Shown in pieces: positions 1 through 8,496 of a stretch of DNA of 64,000 bases (its first letter is position 1; each line of letters begins with the position of its first letter). Under the pieces are notes generated by a model, which saw nothing but the letters and a program-made list of their open reading frames with translations, was not told the origin of the DNA and searched no databases. This DNA comes from Acinetobacter marinus. GTDB taxonomy: Bacteria > Pseudomonadota > Gammaproteobacteria > Pseudomonadales > Moraxellaceae. A program made the translations under genes and the position numbers. Location: assembly GCF_900096915.1 (NCBI RefSeq), contig NZ_FMYK01000007.1, forward strand, positions 1-64,000, read 5' to 3'.

Positions 1-90
1 CACCTGATCCCTTCCCGAACTCAGAAGTGAAACCACTTAGCGCTGATGGTAGTGTGGGGTTACCCATGTGAGAGTAAGTCATCGCCAGCT
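1..90 (+). rRNA. rrf: 5S ribosomal RNA, 3' part
   Basis: The first 90 bases match the conserved 3' three quarters of bacterial 5S rRNA: the CCGAACTCAGAAGTGAAAC core of loop B/helix III, then the GATGGTAGTGTGGGGT segment and the CATGTGAGAGTAAGTCATCGCC end. The 5' end lies before the window, so this is the tail of an rRNA operon read on the plus strand. The 3' end is set by pairing logic and could be off by a few bases. Confidence 0.95.
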
Positions 91-99
91 TTTAATTCC

Positions 100-131
100 A
101 AAGCCCTCACCTAAAAGGTGGGGGCTTTCTT
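100..131 (+). terminator. rRNA operon terminator
   Basis: A 12-bp stem (AAAGCCCTCACC with GGTGGGGGCTTT, one G-T type mismatch) closes on a TAAAA loop and is followed by a CTTTATT tract. It lies about 10 bases after the 5S rRNA end, which fits Rho-independent termination of the rRNA operon. Confidence 0.9.
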
Positions 132-231
132 TATTGCAGAAAATTTCAAAATCAGAATATTTTATAAGTACTACATACTTTGGTCAGTTTTATAGCAATA
201 ATAATTAAAATTTTCTTGGATTTACATTTCA

Positions 232-726
232 ATGAGTAAATTAATAATCTGTATATTTATCATGCTATGCACTGTTGACTGTAATCAGCAACAGGGTGGT
301 GGTTTTTTCAGTAAAGCGCCTCATTTTGAGCAATATACTGCAGATGATCCTTTGATCGGAGAATATTTTGTTGGTGACTTCTATCAGGAGTTAGAAAATG
401 GGGTTGCTTTTGAGTTAAATATTAAACCATTTCCCAATGCTGTAAGTAGTTTTCAAGCTATTTTTCATCCACAGGGATTACTTAGCATGGATACAGTTGT
501 TTTGGACGATACTGCACCATTAGATTGCGGTATTGGCGCTTTTCATCTCCGTAGTGGATCTTGGCGCCCAATGAAAAATGATCAGTATCGCATATCATAT
601 GAGGGGGAGTATGAGTCTGAGTCGAGGTTTAAGGTTGTTGCGGACTATCAGCTGGTTGAGGTGAATGCATACATGAAAAAATTGCAATTGGTTAAAATCA
701 TTCAAAATGATAAAACAGGCGTGTGA
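232..726 (+). CDS. hypothetical secreted protein or lipoprotein
   Basis: This 164-residue protein starts with a short hydrophobic segment (residues 4-16) ending in VDC at Cys17, which resembles a lipoprotein signal. The mature part is rich in aromatic and acidic residues and I do not recognise its family. The start follows an AT-rich stretch with no strong ribosome binding site, so the N-terminus is uncertain. It lies just after the rRNA operon and upstream of another small lipoprotein, a place where species-specific genes often sit. Function unknown. Confidence 0.7.
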   Translation: MSKLIICIFIMLCTVDCNQQQGGGFFSKAPHFEQYTADDPLIGEYFVGDFYQELENGVAFELNIKPFPNAVSSFQAIFHPQGLLSMDTVVLDDTAPLDCGIGAFHLRSGSWRPMKNDQYRISYEGEYESESRFKVVADYQLVEVNAYMKKLQLVKIIQNDKTGV

Positions 727-860
727 TTTTAATCTGTTTTTCAATATGTTTTTGAGTTGTATTCGATAGCACAGAATGTTTTTGCTACGAATCACAGGTA
801 CTTTTGTTGTAGGTATTGTTTGGTCGCATAATGAAATTACTACAGAACGGAGCTGTTGAT

Positions 861-1205
861 ATGAAAATGATTAAATTATTTATTGTTGGATGTGTTTTTT
901 CTCTGCTGGTTGCATGCGCTAAACCTCTGCCACAAGATAAATTAAACTACGTCGGTGAGTGGCATGGTTTGGCGATGTCTTTACGCATCACACAAGATGG
1001 TAGTGTTGCTTATTATCGACAGCAAGGTGGGGCGGACAAATCAATTAAAGGACCGTTAAAATCTTTTGATGGTGATAATTTTGTGGTGGGTATTGGTCCT
1101 GTGGCGACGACTTTTGTCGTGTCAAAACCGCCTTATCAGGAGGACGGGCGTTGGAAAATGGTTGTCGATGGGGTTGAGTTAACCAAACGTAGTGACCATT
1201 TCTAG
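861..1205 (+). CDS. small hypothetical lipoprotein
   Basis: I chose the ATG at 861 rather than an in-frame start at 816, because GGAG lies about 8 bases upstream and the protein then opens with a textbook lipoprotein signal (positive MKMIK, hydrophobic run, lipobox LVAC). The mature part is about 95 residues, rich in beta-prone residues, and suggests a small beta-sheet domain exported to the envelope. There is no recognisable family. It may share a transcript with the preceding lipoprotein 135 bp upstream. Confidence 0.72.
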   Translation: MKMIKLFIVGCVFSLLVACAKPLPQDKLNYVGEWHGLAMSLRITQDGSVAYYRQQGGADKSIKGPLKSFDGDNFVVGIGPVATTFVVSKPPYQEDGRWKMVVDGVELTKRSDHF

Positions 1206-1299
1206 TAGCTTTTAAAATCTGTGAAATTTCAATAAACTTAATCAAACGGAAACGACAACATTATGGCGATCAGTAAGTAAATCGTTTTGCTAAGCAGAA

Positions 1300-2058
1300 T
1301 CAGTGAGTGATTATTTTAAATCTAGGACTAATCCCATAAATATCATATTGTGTATTGATGAGTTTTTTGATTAAACTCAGCTTTCCTCCAATAAATGTAT
1401 AGGGTAGATCATAGTCCGTAATCATTGCCCAATTAGAATCTTTTGCAAATATTGCAGTCGGTTGACATGCGATATTGGTTGCTTTTACTAGGTTAGAATA
1501 TTGCAATAATTCACCAAAAAACATTTTATCATTTTCTTGATATATAGAGTTATCTAAAACTTTTAGCAAGTCATAGTGATAGAAGACTTCTGTATTCAAT
1601 TCTAATGTGGAAATAATATTTACTATAAAATCATATTGTTTTGGATGACAATCTCCATTTAGCTGTAAAAGTGATGTGAAAAGTTCTTCTCGCAACTCAC
1701 TTTTCCACAATTTGGAATCGGCTAGTGCATATGAATCCAAATCGTAAATATCCTCAGATAAGTAAGGGATATTTAATTTTGCATAGATTTCTTGACGAGA
1801 GTATCTTTGTGTTTTAGGCAGAGCTCGATCAGTATCAGCATCTGAGTGCTGATGAAGTACAATCGCATAGCTTTCAAAATGATTAGGCATCAATAATGGC
1901 ATGATTTCCCAAAAACTACCTAAATCAGTCGAATTGGTATGTTGTGTTTTATCTATTGGCAAAACTTCATGTCTGATATTTTGGTAGTAAGTCCAATAAG
2001 TTTTATACCAAGTAGGAGGTTTAGTTTGAATTTCTTCTATTCTATAGTTTTTATTCAT
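1300..2058 (-). CDS. hypothetical protein, unrecognised
   Basis: The 252-residue product has no signal peptide or membrane segment and is probably cytoplasmic. It is rich in Tyr, Asp, Ile and Leu, and the gene is clearly more AT-rich than acnA next door, which suggests acquisition. A stretch near residues 208-226 (NWAMITDYDLPYTFIGG) resembles the generic sandwich folds of polymorphic-toxin immunity or other orphan proteins, but no family can be assigned. It is the last of three orphan genes between the rRNA operon and acnA. Confidence 0.65.
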   Translation of the reverse strand: MNKNYRIEEIQTKPPTWYKTYWTYYQNIRHEVLPIDKTQHTNSTDLGSFWEIMPLLMPNHFESYAIVLHQHSDADTDRALPKTQRYSRQEIYAKLNIPYLSEDIYDLDSYALADSKLWKSELREELFTSLLQLNGDCHPKQYDFIVNIISTLELNTEVFYHYDLLKVLDNSIYQENDKMFFGELLQYSNLVKATNIACQPTAIFAKDSNWAMITDYDLPYTFIGGKLSLIKKLINTQYDIYGISPRFKIITH

Positions 2059-2117
2059 TTCTGATATTAAGCTAATTTGGGTAGTAGTGATTGCAATATT
2101 TTAGTTGTTTCCTAGAG

Positions 2118-2148
2118 AAACAGCCACATGATCGTGGCTGTTTTTTTT
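2118..2148. terminator. bidirectional hairpin terminator near acnA
   Basis: A perfect 10-bp stem (AAACAGCCAC and GTGGCTGTTT, loop ATGATC) lies 25 bp past the acnA stop codon. The strongest T-run is on the plus strand, while the minus strand reads TTTCTCT after the stem. It most likely ends acnA transcription. Confidence 0.75.
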
Positions 2149-2172
2149 GGGTACTAAATATAAATTAGTACC

Positions 2173-4980
2173 TTAGGCTTTGCTGGCTAATTGTCGAAGT
2201 ACATAGTGCAATACGCCGCCATGACGGACATATTCACGTTCCTTCGGCGTTTGGAGCATCACATTTACCTCGAATGATTCACTTGATCCGTCAGCACGTA
2301 ATGCGGTGACTGTGGCGACTTTACTTTCACCATTGTCTAGTCCTGTGATGGAAAGCACTTCAGACCCATCAAGATTATGACTCTGAATTGACTCACCCTC
2401 TTTGAAGGTCAGTGGTAATACCCCCATGCCGACCAAGTTTGAACGATGAATTCGTTCGAAAGATTGTGCGAGCACGGCTTTGACACCGAGTAGAATCGTT
2501 CCTTTTGCAGCCCAGTCACGACTTGAACCTGTGCCATACTGTTCACCGCCAAGTACCACCAATGTACGATTTTGATCTTTATATTTCATGGCAGCATCAT
2601 AAATTGACATTTTCTCGCCGTCGGCTAAGTTGGCTTGATCCGCATTGAAATACAGGGTATTACCGCCTTCTTCGCCATTCATCATCAAGTTTTTGATACG
2701 AATATTGGCAAAAGTCCCTCGTGTCATCACCGCATCATTACCACGACGTGAGCCGTAACTATTAAAATCTTGCTCAAGGACGCCACGGCTTTGTAAATAC
2801 AATCCAGCAGGAGAGTCAGGCTCGATGCTACCCGCAGGTGAGATGTGATCGGTGGTAATCGAGTCGCCAAATAATCCCAAAATGCGTGCCTGCTCAATAT
2901 CTGGCACACCTTCGGCTTCCATGTTCATGCCATCAAAAAATGGCGGATTTTTGATATAGGTTGATTCTTCATTCCACTGATAAAGCTCTGAGTCAGGTGA
3001 GCTGATCGCATTCCATTCCTCGCTACCTTGGAAGACTTCGCCATAATTTTTGTGAAACATATCGGCATCGATATTATTGGCAATCAATTCATCGATTTGT
3101 GCACTGCTTGGCCAGATGTCTTTTAAGAAAATATCTTTACCATCTTGATCTTGCCCAATCGGATCATGGGTCAAGTCAATGTCGACTGTGCCTGCTAGTG
3201 CATAAGCAACCACTAATGGCGGTGAGGCAAGATAGTTGGTTTTGACATGCGAGTGAATTCGCCCTTCGAAGTTACGGTTACCTGAAAGCACTGATGCCAC
3301 GACCAGATCATTTTCTTCGATACCTTGTTCAATCTCGTCCAGCAGTGGCCCTGAGTTACCAATACAAGTGGTACAGCCATAACCTACCAGATAGAATCCA
3401 ACTGCTTCGAGTGCATTCATTAAATCGGTTTTTTCTAAATAATCTGTGACGACTTTGGAGCCTGGTGCAAGAGAAGTTTTCACCCATGGTTTGGCTTTCA
3501 AGCCGAGTTTTGCGGCGTTTTGGGCGACTAAGCCCGCACCAATCATCACCGCAGGATTGGATGTGTTGGTACATGAAGTGATTGCAGCAATGACCACCGA
3601 GCCGTCTTTGAGCTCAAACTCTTGATCGTCTAAAGTGACCTTAGAGAAGAAGCGCTGTAGCACATTTTTTTCTGCACTTTTTGCAGAGTTCGGAGACGCC
3701 GTTAAGTCCTGTGCTTGGGCTTGTTCACCACCTTCACTGGCAAATCGAGCTTCATCATCTTTGCTTTGACGGGATTTACTCATCTCGCCCAATGTCTCTA
3801 CGAATCTGCTATGCATATCAGACAGTGCAATGCGATGATGCGGTAATTTTGGCCCCGCAAGTGATGGTACAACGGTGCTTAAATCCAGCTCAAGATTGCT
3901 CGAATATTTTGCGGTAGGAGAGCTTTCGTCGTGCCATAAACCTTGTGCTTTGGCGTATTGCTCGACCAAGGAAATTTGCGTTTCATCACGACCTGATAAA
4001 CGTAAATAATCAAGCGCAACTTGATCAATCGGGAAAATACCACAGGTTGCGCCGTATTCTGGTGCCATGTTGGCAATGGTCGCTCGGTCTGCAAGCGCCA
4101 TATTGTGCAGTCCTTCGCCGTAAAACTCGACAAATTTGCCGACCACACCATGTGCTCGAAGCATTTCTGTCACACGGAGCACGAGATCGGTGGCAGTAAC
4201 GCCTTCATTGAGTTTGCCCGTAATATTAAAACCGACCACTTGAGGAATCAGCATCGATGCGGGTTGTCCAAGCATCGCCGCTTCTGCTTCAATTCCGCCA
4301 ACGCCCCAACCAAGGACACCAATCCCGTTGATCATGGTGGTGTGGCTGTCTGTACCAAATACCGTATCAGGATAGGCGTACAGCTCGCCATCTTGCTCAG
4401 ATGCCATCACCACACGGGCGAGATATTCGAGATTGACCTGATGCACAATCCCTGTAGCAGGCGGGACGACTTGGAAATTTTGAAAGGCTTGACGTCCCCA
4501 ATGTAAAAATTCATACCGCTCTTGGTTACGCTGAAATTCGATTTGCTTATTTAAATCGAGCGCATCCTCACGTCCGTAGACATCAACTTGTACCGAGTGA
4601 TCGACGACTAACTCACTGGGAATAAAGGGGTTAATCTGTTCGGCACGACCGCCGAGCTTGACCACCGCATCACGCATCGCCGCCAAGTCGACCACCGATG
4701 GCACACCCGTAAAATCTTGCAACACCACACGTGCAGGCATGAATGCAATTTCTTGGCTCGGCTCGGCATTGGCGTCCCAATTCGCCACTGCTTCAATATG
4801 ATTTTTACCAACACTTTGCCCATCATCTTCATTGCGAAGTAGATTTTCGAGCACGATTTTCATGCAATAGGGCAAGGTTTGAATATTTGAAAATCGCTCG
4901 GTCAGCTTGGCTAAGCTATAGTAGCTGTGATTTTTTCCGTCGATTTCTAACTGACTTTTTACCTCAAAAATATCTGACAT
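2173..4980 (-). CDS. acnA: aconitate hydratase A
   Basis: This is an iron-sulfur aconitase that interconverts citrate and isocitrate in the TCA and glyoxylate cycles. The start at 4980 gives MSDIFEVK and has GGAAG upstream. An earlier in-frame start at 5073 would add 31 unlikely residues. Cluster ligands are visible: Cys at residue 470 in SCTNTSNP and the paired Cys in GCTTCIGNSG. The swivel domain with GSSRDWAAKG follows. At 935 residues it is about 44 longer than E. coli AcnA (891). Most of the excess is a hydrophilic Ala/Gln/Ser/Glu-rich insert around residues 400-440, before the first cluster cysteine. It is transcribed alone, divergent from a glycosyltransferase. Confidence 0.97.
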   Translation of the reverse strand: MSDIFEVKSQLEIDGKNHSYYSLAKLTERFSNIQTLPYCMKIVLENLLRNEDDGQSVGKNHIEAVANWDANAEPSQEIAFMPARVVLQDFTGVPSVVDLAAMRDAVVKLGGRAEQINPFIPSELVVDHSVQVDVYGREDALDLNKQIEFQRNQERYEFLHWGRQAFQNFQVVPPATGIVHQVNLEYLARVVMASEQDGELYAYPDTVFGTDSHTTMINGIGVLGWGVGGIEAEAAMLGQPASMLIPQVVGFNITGKLNEGVTATDLVLRVTEMLRAHGVVGKFVEFYGEGLHNMALADRATIANMAPEYGATCGIFPIDQVALDYLRLSGRDETQISLVEQYAKAQGLWHDESSPTAKYSSNLELDLSTVVPSLAGPKLPHHRIALSDMHSRFVETLGEMSKSRQSKDDEARFASEGGEQAQAQDLTASPNSAKSAEKNVLQRFFSKVTLDDQEFELKDGSVVIAAITSCTNTSNPAVMIGAGLVAQNAAKLGLKAKPWVKTSLAPGSKVVTDYLEKTDLMNALEAVGFYLVGYGCTTCIGNSGPLLDEIEQGIEENDLVVASVLSGNRNFEGRIHSHVKTNYLASPPLVVAYALAGTVDIDLTHDPIGQDQDGKDIFLKDIWPSSAQIDELIANNIDADMFHKNYGEVFQGSEEWNAISSPDSELYQWNEESTYIKNPPFFDGMNMEAEGVPDIEQARILGLFGDSITTDHISPAGSIEPDSPAGLYLQSRGVLEQDFNSYGSRRGNDAVMTRGTFANIRIKNLMMNGEEGGNTLYFNADQANLADGEKMSIYDAAMKYKDQNRTLVVLGGEQYGTGSSRDWAAKGTILLGVKAVLAQSFERIHRSNLVGMGVLPLTFKEGESIQSHNLDGSEVLSITGLDNGESKVATVTALRADGSSESFEVNVMLQTPKEREYVRHGGVLHYVLRQLASKA

Positions 4981-5103
4981 GTTGGCTTCCTTGTTGTTTA
5001 TACCGCTAAAAAATGAATCTGATAAAACCTCGGTTGCTAATAAATAGCTTAGCAAATCAGCGCTAGAGTGCAATTTTTATGCTGTATTACTTGGTGGGAA
5101 AAA

Positions 5104-5126
5104 TGTAATAGATATAATCTGTTACA
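5104..5126. promoter_or_regulatory. dyad, possible operator between acnA and glycosyltransferase
   Basis: TGTAA-n-AGAT, a 3-bp centre (ATA), then ATCT-n-TTACA form a 23-bp near-perfect dyad with 9 of 10 pairs matched on each side. It lies 124 bp upstream of the acnA start and about 190 bp upstream of the divergent gene, a suitable place for a dimeric regulator. No regulator is identified. Confidence 0.4.
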
Positions 5127-5245
5127 GAATGAGTTATTCAAAAAAACTTGAAGCGCTAAAGTTTAAAATTTGGTTTTTAAAATGCTTTGAATGCACTTTA
5201 GATATAATGTTGGGGTGCAGATGTTTGTCAGAAAACTGTCATCAT

Positions 5246-5274
5246 TTGATCATAAAATGGTCAAAATTTATACT
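5246..5274 (+). promoter_or_regulatory. sigma-70 promoter for the glycosyltransferase gene
   Basis: TTGATC at 5246 and TATACT at 5269 are separated by exactly 17 bp, good matches to the -35 and -10 consensus. The predicted transcript start is about 5281, giving a leader of roughly 30 nt before the ATG at 5313. Confidence 0.55.
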
Positions 5275-5312
5275 TAATATCGCAAAATAACAAAACTTAA
5301 TTCGGAAGTTGA

Positions 5313-6560
5313 ATGAACAATTCCTCTGCAGTCGTGCTGGATTATGCACAAGCAAAATTACAACAGAACAAAAAACAACAGCCTGAGTCGAGCTCACCTG
5401 CCCGCAAATTACGCATTGCCATCGTCACCGAAACGTGGCCACCTGAGATCAATGGTGTGTCCTTGTCAGTGATGCAATTAACCAAAGGTTTGCAACGTCG
5501 TGGACATAAAATTCTATTAATTCGTCCACAACAAAGCGAAAAAAATCATAGCTTTTATCCCGATCAAGAGTGCGTGGTACGTTCGCAGTCGATTCCAAAG
5601 TATAGTCAGCTCCAATTTGGTTGGCCACAGATTTTCAAGATCGGTCAGGCGTTGGATCAGTTTAAAGCGGACATTGTGCATATCGTCACCGAAGGCCCAC
5701 TGGGGTTAGCGGCACTCAATCAAGCCAAACTACGTCAGATTCCGATTTCCAGTGGATTTCATTCATCTTTTCATGATTTTAGCCGTTATTTTGATATGGC
5801 ATTTCTGGTTAAACCTGTACGCCAATATCTGAAATGGTTTCACAATCAAACCGATCTCACGCTTGTGCCGAGTGAAGATACACGGCAGGTGCTGAATCAG
5901 TTTGGTCTGCGCTGTCCGATGCGCATCATCGGGCGTGGCGTAGACAATCAGCGTTTTAATCACAACTTACGCAGTTCAGGTTTGCGTCATCGTTGGCAGG
6001 CGGATGAAAATACCACGGTACTGTTATCTGTTGGACGCGTCTCTCCTGAAAAAGAAGTACCGTTTATCCTGCAAAGTTTTTATGCGCTAAAAAAGCATCA
6101 ACCGCAACGTAAGCTGAAAATGGTGGTGGTCGGTGATGGTCCAATCCGTGAAGAATTACAGCAACAATATCCTGATGTGATTTTTATGGGCGAGCAAGTC
6201 GGTGAATCTTTAGCGATGTGCTATGCCAGTGCGGATGCGTTCTTGTTTGCTAGTGAAGTCGATACCTTCGGCAATGTGGTGTTAGAGGCGATGGCAAGTG
6301 GCTTGCCAGTGCTTGCCTATAATTATGCAGCACCTGCGTTGATGGTTGAACAGGCTCGGACAGGTTGGTTGCTGCCTTTTGCGGATAAAGCAGCATGGCA
6401 AAAGACGTTAATGAATCTACCATCGCTGAAAGACTTGGCGCATATGGGACAGATCGCCAGTGAAAAAGTGGGTGATTGTGGTTGGGATCGACCAGTTGCA
6501 GACTTTGAAGATGCCTTATTGCAATATGCCAAGAAACCGACTATGTATGTGCAGTTTTAA
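5313..6560 (+). CDS. glycosyltransferase family 4 (GT-B), MgtA-like
   Basis: The 415-residue protein has the two-domain GT-B layout. The N-terminal acceptor domain has the ETWPPEINGVSLSV opening typical of alpha-mannosyltransferases that act on glycolipids. The C-terminal donor domain has VGRVSPEK and the E-x7-E signature in SEVDTFGNVVLEAMASG. The family transfers a sugar from a nucleotide donor to a lipid or glycan. Donor and acceptor here are unknown. The first 30 residues are polar and Gln-rich. The downstream PAP2 phosphatase gene, about 200 bp away on the same strand, may act in the same lipid pathway, but this is inferred only from position. Confidence 0.85.
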   Translation: MNNSSAVVLDYAQAKLQQNKKQQPESSSPARKLRIAIVTETWPPEINGVSLSVMQLTKGLQRRGHKILLIRPQQSEKNHSFYPDQECVVRSQSIPKYSQLQFGWPQIFKIGQALDQFKADIVHIVTEGPLGLAALNQAKLRQIPISSGFHSSFHDFSRYFDMAFLVKPVRQYLKWFHNQTDLTLVPSEDTRQVLNQFGLRCPMRIIGRGVDNQRFNHNLRSSGLRHRWQADENTTVLLSVGRVSPEKEVPFILQSFYALKKHQPQRKLKMVVVGDGPIREELQQQYPDVIFMGEQVGESLAMCYASADAFLFASEVDTFGNVVLEAMASGLPVLAYNYAAPALMVEQARTGWLLPFADKAAWQKTLMNLPSLKDLAHMGQIASEKVGDCGWDRPVADFEDALLQYAKKPTMYVQF

Positions 6561-6653
6561 GGTGCGATGAAGCGGAATACCTTGAAATGTTTTGGGAATG
6601 GAATGCGTTGGTTTAAAAGTTGCAAGACAAATGAAGACGGCGTTGATTAAGTC

Positions 6654-6683
6654 GAAACAGGTACAGCAGAAACAGGTAAAGCA
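6654..6683 (+). repeat. short tandem repeat (15 bp x 2)
   Basis: Two direct copies of GAAACAGGTAMAGCA, with a partial third copy, lie in the 205-bp gap between the glycosyltransferase and PAP2 genes. No function is evident. Confidence 0.6.
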
Positions 6684-6765
6684 GAAATAGATGAAAGTAA
6701 AATTGGGTGCGATAAAAGCGTGATCGCACAATGACTATCGAGCAGATCAATCAAGGAGCAGTCGC

Positions 6766-7320
6766 ATGAATAAGATGAAAATTGCGCAAAAAGCGATACT
6801 GGATTGGGATTTACGAGGTTGTGTTTACCTCAATCATTGGTCGTCACATCCTTATGTGGCAAAGTTTTTTAAAGTAGTGAGTCGTCTTGGTGATGGTGCA
6901 TTTTGGTACATCATGCTTGCCATCGTCTGGGGCATGAATGGTTTGGCGTACTTTAGCCAAGTGATCTACATTGTCCTTGCAGGCAGTATCGGGACGTTAA
7001 TTTATAAACTCTTAAAACGTCATACGGTACGTCCACGCCCTTATCAGGTGCATCAAGTAATTAGTTTGGGTGAACGCCCACTGGATCACTTTAGCTTTCC
7101 ATCGGGGCATACTTTGCATGCGGTGTTGGCGTGTACCGTGCTGGGAAGTATCGAGTCGATGTTGTTGGCGATCATGTTGCCATTTACCATTTTGGTGGGC
7201 TTATCTCGGATGATTCTAGGCTTGCATTATCCAACCGATGTGATCGTTGGGGCGAGTATTGGTTTTGTGGTGGCGATGCTGAGTTTATGGTGTGCGCCGT
7301 TCTTAGGTGTCGTGCTTTAA
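6766..7320 (+). CDS. PAP2 family membrane phosphatase
   Basis: This 184-residue membrane protein carries all three PAP2 catalytic motifs: K-x6-RP within KRHTVRPRP, PSGH within FPSGHTLHAV, and SR-x5-H-x3-D within SRMILGLHYPTD. Hydrophobic segments before and between them fit about five membrane helices, with the active site facing the periplasm. Relatives dephosphorylate undecaprenyl pyrophosphate, phosphatidylglycerol phosphate or phosphatidate. The substrate cannot be told here. AAGGAG precedes the ATG by 8 bases. Confidence 0.9.
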   Translation: MNKMKIAQKAILDWDLRGCVYLNHWSSHPYVAKFFKVVSRLGDGAFWYIMLAIVWGMNGLAYFSQVIYIVLAGSIGTLIYKLLKRHTVRPRPYQVHQVISLGERPLDHFSFPSGHTLHAVLACTVLGSIESMLLAIMLPFTILVGLSRMILGLHYPTDVIVGASIGFVVAMLSLWCAPFLGVVL

Positions 7321-7469
7321 GCCATGCTCGTCAATCCATCAAACCATAAAGACAAATCGTGAAAAACTGGATTGAAGTCGGATAGGCATTGCGTCTGTGT
7401 CGAATTTTGTTAAAGTAGCCTGCATTGATCTCGTAAATTGACTTTGTAAATAGAAATAAAGGGTACGCT

Positions 7470-7670
7470 ATGGCACTACGTTGGACAGATTCGATGGATA
7501 TTGCGATTGAGCTTTATGAGGCGCATCCTGATGTTGACCCGCAATATATCCGTTTTACCGATTTGCACCGTTGGATTTGTGAGTTGCCTGAGTTTGAAGA
7601 TGATCCAAACAAATCTAGCGAAGGGATTTTAGAAGCCATTCAAATGGCATGGATCGATGAAGCACGCTAA
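7470..7670 (+). CDS. iscX: Fe-S cluster assembly protein IscX
   Basis: The 66-residue acidic protein matches IscX (YfhJ) in full: LRWTDSMDIAIELYE near the N-terminus, then FTDLHRWICELPEF, and a C-terminus with AIQMAWIDE. IscX binds IscS and iron and modulates the rate of cluster assembly. It is usually the last gene of the isc operon, but here it stands alone, far from any iscSUA or hscBA in the window. AAAGGG lies upstream of the ATG. Confidence 0.93.
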   Translation: MALRWTDSMDIAIELYEAHPDVDPQYIRFTDLHRWICELPEFEDDPNKSSEGILEAIQMAWIDEAR

Positions 7671-7788
7671 TTGCGTCACTCACTCATTTCTCTGAATTTG
7701 GCGATTGTACATCTGTATTTGATCGAAAAAGTACAGGCTGAGTCAAAATCAGGACAATTGGCACTATATCTTGTGCCTGTCGCTCGTA

Positions 7789-7794
7789 TATAAT
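7789..7794 (+). promoter_or_regulatory. -10 element of the ndk promoter
   Basis: A perfect TATAAT is followed directly by the GC-rich discriminator GCGCC, 57 bp before the ndk start. I see no convincing -35 at 17 bp. The same TATAAT/TACAAT plus GCGCC pattern precedes rlmN and prfC. Confidence 0.45.
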
Positions 7795-7850
7795 GCGCCA
7801 AATTTTTCGTTTTCATTATTTATTGTTCTTAAACATTTAAGGAGCCACTC

Positions 7851-8282
7851 ATGGCGATTGAACGTACTTTATCAATTATCAAACCTGATGCTGTAGGCAA
7901 AAACCACATCGGCGACATCGTTGCACGTTTCGAAAAAGCTGGTCTTAAACCAGTTGCAATGAAATATAAGCAACTTACTCAAGCGGATGCAGAAGGTTTT
8001 TATGCTGAGCACAAAGAGCGTGGTTTCTTCAATGACCTCGTTGCATTCATGACTTCAGGTCCTGTGGTTGTCTCTGTACTTGAAGGCGAAAATGCTGTAC
8101 TTGCGCACCGTGAAATTTTGGGTGCTACAAACCCGAAAGAAGCAGCACCAGGTACAATCCGTGCAGACTTCGCTGTAAGCATCGACGAAAATGCGGCACA
8201 CGGTTCTGACTCAGTTGCATCTGCTGAGCGTGAAGTGGCTTATTTCTTCAATGCTGACGAGATTGCGCCACGTACGCGTTAA
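7851..8282 (+). CDS. ndk: nucleoside diphosphate kinase
   Basis: At 143 residues this is the normal length for Ndk, which moves the gamma phosphate from ATP to other NDPs through a phosphohistidine. The N-terminal ERTLSIIKPDAV and the active-site His in NAAHGSDS are present, as is the NPKEAAPGTIRADF nucleotide-binding stretch. AAGGAG precedes the ATG. It opens the conserved ndk-rlmN-pilW-rodZ-ispG-hisS block, although a terminator separates it from rlmN, so it is probably transcribed alone. Confidence 0.98.
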   Translation: MAIERTLSIIKPDAVGKNHIGDIVARFEKAGLKPVAMKYKQLTQADAEGFYAEHKERGFFNDLVAFMTSGPVVVSVLEGENAVLAHREILGATNPKEAAPGTIRADFAVSIDENAAHGSDSVASAEREVAYFFNADEIAPRTR

Positions 8283-8358
8283 TCTGATTGAGGATAGTCG
8301 GCAATAGGGCAATGCACTTTTAAGTCATGTGCCTAGCTGACAAATCTCATCGTTGCAG

Positions 8359-8393
8359 AGCCAGATTGGTGCTATACTTATCTGGCTTTTTTG
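8359..8393 (+). terminator. ndk terminator
   Basis: An 8-bp stem (AGCCAGAT and ATCTGGCT) with a 13-base loop is followed by TTTTTTGTGTTTTT. It lies about 80 bp after the ndk stop codon and upstream of the rlmN promoter. Confidence 0.8.
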
Positions 8394-8426
8394 TGTTTTT
8401 TGCTAGGGGAAATGGCAAGAAACCGC

Positions 8427-8432
8427 TATAAT
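8427..8432 (+). promoter_or_regulatory. -10 element upstream of rlmN
   Basis: A TATAAT followed by TTGCGCCC lies 65 bp before the rlmN ATG and directly after the ndk terminator. No clear -35 is visible. It probably drives the rlmN-pilW-rodZ-ispG-hisS genes. Confidence 0.4.
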
Positions 8433-8496
8433 TTGCGCCCTCTATTTTCTTTAGCGTCCTCGGGTCGCTTCTTCATTTCTACATGGCAGGTTTTGC

